Position numbers and translations under genes: made by a program. Of a stretch of DNA of 26,617 nt, positions 23,768-26,617 are shown one piece after another; position 1 is the first letter of the stretch; each line of letters opens with the position of its first letter. Source of the DNA: CAZOMR01 sp964580655. GTDB taxonomy: Bacteria > RBG-13-61-14 > CAZOMR01. Under the pieces are notes generated by a model. It worked only from the letters and a program-made list of their open reading frames with translations. It was not told the origin of the DNA and searched no databases. The stretch covers positions 1 through 26,617 of the forward strand of contig CAZOMR010000012.1 of the NCBI GenBank assembly GCA_964580655.1, given 5' to 3'.

Positions 23768-25897
23768 TTACTTGATATAACCAAGCGCCTTCAGCCGGCG
23801 CTTGATCTCATCGTCCTGGCCCGGCAGAGTTTCGCGGCCCAGGAATTTCTTGTTCAGCCGGAGATTCTCGTCCGCCCAGGGCCAGAGCTCGCTTTCAAGA
23901 CGCATGAATTCCGGGTGCTCCGGGCTGTAGAGATTTTCTGTCTCGGCGTCATCCCGAACAAGATCATACAATTCGTAACGCCTGGTCTCCTGGTGCCAGA
24001 TCAGCTTGTATGATTCATCCTGGATGGATTTCATATCCTCGAAAAACATGGTTGCCTCGGAGAATATGGCCCTTTCACTTTTAGGCTCTCCCCGGAGCAG
24101 ACCGAGCATGCTTTCTCCCTGGAACTCCTCTGGCACGGGAATGCCCAGAAATTCCAGAAGGGTAGAGGCAAGATCAATCAGTGCGACCGGATTTTCAACC
24201 TCTTTCGGAGGCAGTCTCGCTCCCCAGAGGATCAGGGGCACATGTGTCAGTTCCTTGTGCAGACTCTGGCCGTGTCCCCAGTCCCCGTGCTCCCAGAACT
24301 CCTCGCCGTGATCAGATGTGAAGATCACCAGGGTGTTTTTATCAAGACCCCTCTCCCTGAGCAGATCGAGCAAGTCCCCGACCCTCTCGTCAATGTAGCG
24401 GACCTCGGCGTCGTAGAGATATTGAATGAAGGCCTTATCTTCATGGGATAGGTGGATTATGCCCATGCGAATGACTTTCTCCTGCGGGTCGGCATAGTCT
24501 CCCTTGATGTGCCAGGGATTGCTCGGGGCAAAGGGCTTTCTGAACTTGGTCTGGAACCTGCGTTTGACGAGTCTATCCGGTGGATCATAGGGTGCATGTG
24601 GGTCCATGTAATGTAGCCATAGAAAGAAAGGTTGGGGAAGACCTTGCGAGTTTAGAAATCTCTCCGCTTTTCTGGTGAGCGTGTCTGTCAGGTCCGGAAA
24701 GAGTGGAAGGTTGAAGGCGCGGCAATATAGATAGTGTACCTTGAACAGCATGAACAGGGGAAGCAGGATGTTGAGATGATGATACTGATCGAAGACCTCG
24801 GACTCATCAAAGCCCTGCACAAAGCCGGAGGCCTTGCCAAGGCTGTAATTGCCCATCAAAAGCTTTGTGAAGTAGCCGGAGGAATGGAGGGTCTCGGTGA
24901 GGGTCGTAAGGGAGGGTGGGAGTTTGTAAAGCCCTTTGTTCTGAATGACCGCCGGATACCGTGAAGAAATAGCCGAAAGCATGGAGGGAAGGGTCCACGG
25001 CGCCTGGCTGATGGCCTTGGTGAAGATCACGCCCTCGTGGGCCATCCGGTCGAGATTAGGAGTAGTGTTATCGCCCCCGTAGATGCTAAGCGCATCGGCC
25101 CGGCAGGCATCAGCGATAATCACGATGACATTGACAGGATTAGCCGCGGGCGCGCCCTCTTGCACTCCAGGCTTATTCCGGCGATGCGCACTCAACGGAG
25201 AGATGACAAGGATGAAAAGAATTGCTAACCAGGCATATTTTAGCCCGCGTTTTTTTGATTGGACCCAATTCAATCCCAGGGCGAAGAAAACTGCGGCCGC
25301 CATGGCCAAAAGCAGAGAAGCAAGGATCAGGGTGTATCCAGTGAGCTCGGTCGAAATGAGCAGGGACAAAAGCCCATGATTAAACGCGAATCCGCATAAT
25401 ACAAGGAGAGCGAGAATACTTGAAGGTCTCCTCGGAACAGGGTGGTTTTTCAGCCATGCGAGCACTACTGCTACACCTGTTCCTGCAAGGAGACCAGCCG
25501 CGGAGAAGAACCCTGCCTGGAGAAACATCTCCCAAAGATAGACAGGCGGCACAAAGCTTTCCATGAGGATAAACACCAAAAGCCAGGCAAGGATTCCTGA
25601 AAGCACCACATCCTGATATTCGAGTGCCCGGATATGGGGCCTGATTTTTTGTGTTATGAAAAAGACTATGGATATGATCAGGGTAAGGGCGAGGATCGGG
25701 GGAACATAAACGGCAAGGCTTCCAAGTTCGACCTTAATCCAGATGGCCACTCCTTCAACGCGGTACCAGGAGAAACATCTCAGGGTGCTGTAAAGTGATT
25801 CGGTAAGCGCGAACAGGAATCCCCACAGAATCCCGATCTTGACCCCGGTCAAAAGAGCATTTGAGCCTGAAACGGGTTCTCCTTGTTCCGCATTCAT
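23768..25897 (-). CDS. Membrane-anchored alkaline-phosphatase-superfamily enzyme (sulfatase fold, Thr nucleophile)
   Basis: The 709-residue product has an N-terminal membrane region (to about 245, roughly six or seven helices) and a C-terminal sulfatase-fold domain. Metal-site residues are visible: D263 and D268 in 'IIADACRADALSIYGG', and D529-H530 in 'FTSDHGEEFWEHGDWGHG'. Where true sulfatases have C/S-x-P-S-R, this has T302-L-P-S-M in 'APWTLPSML'. Thr at this site is the nucleophile in phosphotransferases such as EptA and LtaS, so phosphoryl or phosphoalcohol transfer is more likely than sulfate ester hydrolysis. The C-terminus 'YELYDLVRDDAETENLY' and 'RLKALGYIK' are typical of the superfamily. 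The domain should face the periplasm. It is the first gene of the four-gene operon; the start lacks a ribosome binding site. Confidence 0.85.
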   Translation of the reverse strand: MNAEQGEPVSGSNALLTGVKIGILWGFLFALTESLYSTLRCFSWYRVEGVAIWIKVELGSLAVYVPPILALTLIISIVFFITQKIRPHIRALEYQDVVLSGILAWLLVFILMESFVPPVYLWEMFLQAGFFSAAGLLAGTGVAVVLAWLKNHPVPRRPSSILALLVLCGFAFNHGLLSLLISTELTGYTLILASLLLAMAAAVFFALGLNWVQSKKRGLKYAWLAILFILVISPLSAHRRNKPGVQEGAPAANPVNVIVIIADACRADALSIYGGDNTTPNLDRMAHEGVIFTKAISQAPWTLPSMLSAISSRYPAVIQNKGLYKLPPSLTTLTETLHSSGYFTKLLMGNYSLGKASGFVQGFDESEVFDQYHHLNILLPLFMLFKVHYLYCRAFNLPLFPDLTDTLTRKAERFLNSQGLPQPFFLWLHYMDPHAPYDPPDRLVKRRFQTKFRKPFAPSNPWHIKGDYADPQEKVIRMGIIHLSHEDKAFIQYLYDAEVRYIDERVGDLLDLLRERGLDKNTLVIFTSDHGEEFWEHGDWGHGQSLHKELTHVPLILWGARLPPKEVENPVALIDLASTLLEFLGIPVPEEFQGESMLGLLRGEPKSERAIFSEATMFFEDMKSIQDESYKLIWHQETRRYELYDLVRDDAETENLYSPEHPEFMRLESELWPWADENLRLNKKFLGRETLPGQDDEIKRRLKALGYIK

Positions 25898-25905
25898 CGT
25901 GGCTT

Positions 25906-25934
25906 ATTATATAGGCCATTTCAACTTGATTCAA
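25906..25934 (-). promoter_or_regulatory. Promoter of the sulfatase-fold/SDR/ThDP/VOC operon, possibly leaderless
   Basis: Minus-strand TTGAAT (25929-25934) and TATAAT (25906-25911) are separated by 17 bp. Transcription would start near 25899, about two bases before the ATG at 25897, and no Shine-Dalgarno sequence precedes that ATG. This points to a leaderless transcript, or to a start codon further in. Confidence 0.6.
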
Positions 25935-26017
25935 GGAATCCGCGCTCCTGGACATTCCCCGAAATTTTGGGTTACAAATGCTACTCTACGAAGCACGAGT
26001 CAAAGGGGGAGGGAATT

Positions 26018-26035
26018 AGCTGACAGATGTCAACT
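26018..26035. promoter_or_regulatory. Dyad-symmetric element, possible operator
   Basis: AGCTGACAGATGTCAACT is an inverted repeat: perfect TGACA/TGTCA around a GA centre, extended to 7 of 8 matching positions per half. It lies about 70 bp upstream of the last gene and about 120 bp from the divergent operon start, in an otherwise featureless 25935-26102 intergenic stretch. No clear plus-strand promoter hexamers were found. No factor can be named. Confidence 0.3.
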
Positions 26036-26102
26036 ATAAAGTGTTCTTGTTAATGTGTTGTAATTTGGAATGTTCAAAAACCAGACTCAAGGAGGGAAAA
26101 GG

Positions 26103-26617
26103 ATGAATCAAATAATCAAAGCGGCCATGACTGTCGGATTGATTTTATCAGCGGTCTCGTCCGCTGAGCAGGCTGAAGGTTCTCTTGACCGCGCCCGCGC
26201 TGAAATCGAGCTTGCCGAAAAAGCGGAAAAGGAAAGCTATATCCAGGCACTGAACCATTATCAAAAAGCCCTGGACATGGTTGAGAAAATCATCAATGAT
26301 CCGGCAAAAGCCGACCTGGCTGAGAAGATAAGATCAGGCGAGCAAAAAATCGGACCCTACACCTACCAGCAACTCAAAGGAGAAATAATCCCAAAACAAA
26401 AACGAAAAGCTGAAGCTGAAAGCGATCCGCTGGCATGTTCTTTCTTCATAATAAGCAATGTTTATAAAAATCCTTATTCAATATCTCGCGATTCTATGGA
26501 GCTAGCACTTGCTTATTTTCGAGTAGGTGAAAAAGAAATGTCTAAAAAGATTTTGCCTTTTGCTTTAAACCCAAATAATGCAGTTGCCATTTTTTATTTC
26601 CCCGCCCAACTGCATCG
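26103..26617 (+). CDS. Secreted helical-repeat (TPR-like) protein, C-terminus outside the window
   Basis: The frame stays open to the window edge (171 codons plus two bases). The start is certain: AAGGAGG at 26089-26095, 7 nt before the ATG. A signal peptide 'MNQIIKAAMTVGLILSAVSSA' (residues 1-21) is followed by a charged helical region 'AEIELAEKAEKESYIQALNHY' continuing as a TPR-like helix pair (about 33-70). A second helical segment with 'MELALAYFRVGEKEMSKKI' is at about 132-150. It is probably periplasmic. I do not recognise a specific family. The first part has the codon use of its neighbours, whereas the last 170 bp are clearly more AT-rich. Confidence 0.7.
   Translation, partial: MNQIIKAAMTVGLILSAVSSAEQAEGSLDRARAEIELAEKAEKESYIQALNHYQKALDMVEKIINDPAKADLAEKIRSGEQKIGPYTYQQLKGEIIPKQKRKAEAESDPLACSFFIISNVYKNPYSISRDSMELALAYFRVGEKEMSKKILPFALNPNNAVAIFYFPAQLH

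Noticed and set aside
1..26617. CRISPR arrays, tRNA or rRNA genes, insertion sequences, phage genes
   Set aside because: I found no regularly spaced direct repeats, cloverleaf sequences with T-loop consensus, terminal inverted repeats with a transposase, or phage-type proteins by reading both strands.

Overview
The window is bacterial chromosome of roughly 55 percent GC. A complete type II secretion (T2SS) operon points to a diderm (Gram-negative-type) bacterium. The deltaproteobacteria-like translation operon and the large membrane TPR and sulfatase-fold proteins would fit a deltaproteobacterial relative or an uncultured candidate phylum, but the sequence alone does not fix the taxon. No tRNA, rRNA, CRISPR array, transposase or phage gene was seen.

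Layout, left to right. Positions 1-709 hold a strong leftward promoter at the very edge, a truncated solute-binding-protein gene (minus strand), and an intergenic leader with a promoter and attenuator-like hairpins in front of rimP. Positions 710-7686 are the conserved ribosome-maturation/translation operon on the plus strand: rimP, nusA, infB, a DUF503 (YlxP-like) gene, rbfA, nrnA (DHH phosphoesterase) and truB. The small ylxR gene often found between nusA and infB is missing. Positions 7725-17353 are a T2SS operon, gspC-D-E-F-G-H-I-J-K, behind a perfect-consensus sigma-70 promoter and with most genes overlapping or nearly so. gspL and gspM are not present. The GspE N-terminus carries a tandem motif resembling the c-di-GMP-binding MshEN domain.

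From 17335 onward almost everything is on the minus strand. A three-gene cassette (in transcription order: SAM methyltransferase, 52-residue DUF5989-type membrane peptide, TMTC-like GT-C/TPR membrane protein) converges on gspK with a 19-bp tail-to-tail overlap. A 260-bp intergenic stretch follows, with a degenerate repeat and a plus-oriented intrinsic terminator that has no matching gene. Then comes a second minus-strand operon, in transcription order: a membrane alkaline-phosphatase/sulfatase-fold enzyme with Thr at the nucleophile position, an SDR oxidoreductase, an acetolactate-synthase/2-hydroxyacyl-CoA-lyase-like ThDP enzyme, and a VOC (glyoxalase-fold) protein. Its promoter sits so close to the first ATG that a leaderless mRNA is suggested. 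The window ends inside a plus-strand gene for a small secreted helical-repeat protein.

How it fits together: the left half is core translation plus protein export. The right half looks like accessory envelope or metabolite chemistry. The least familiar parts are the methyltransferase/DUF5989/TMTC cassette and the Thr-phosphotransferase-like/SDR/ThDP-lyase/VOC operon. I do not recognise either as a described system, and their functions below are inference.
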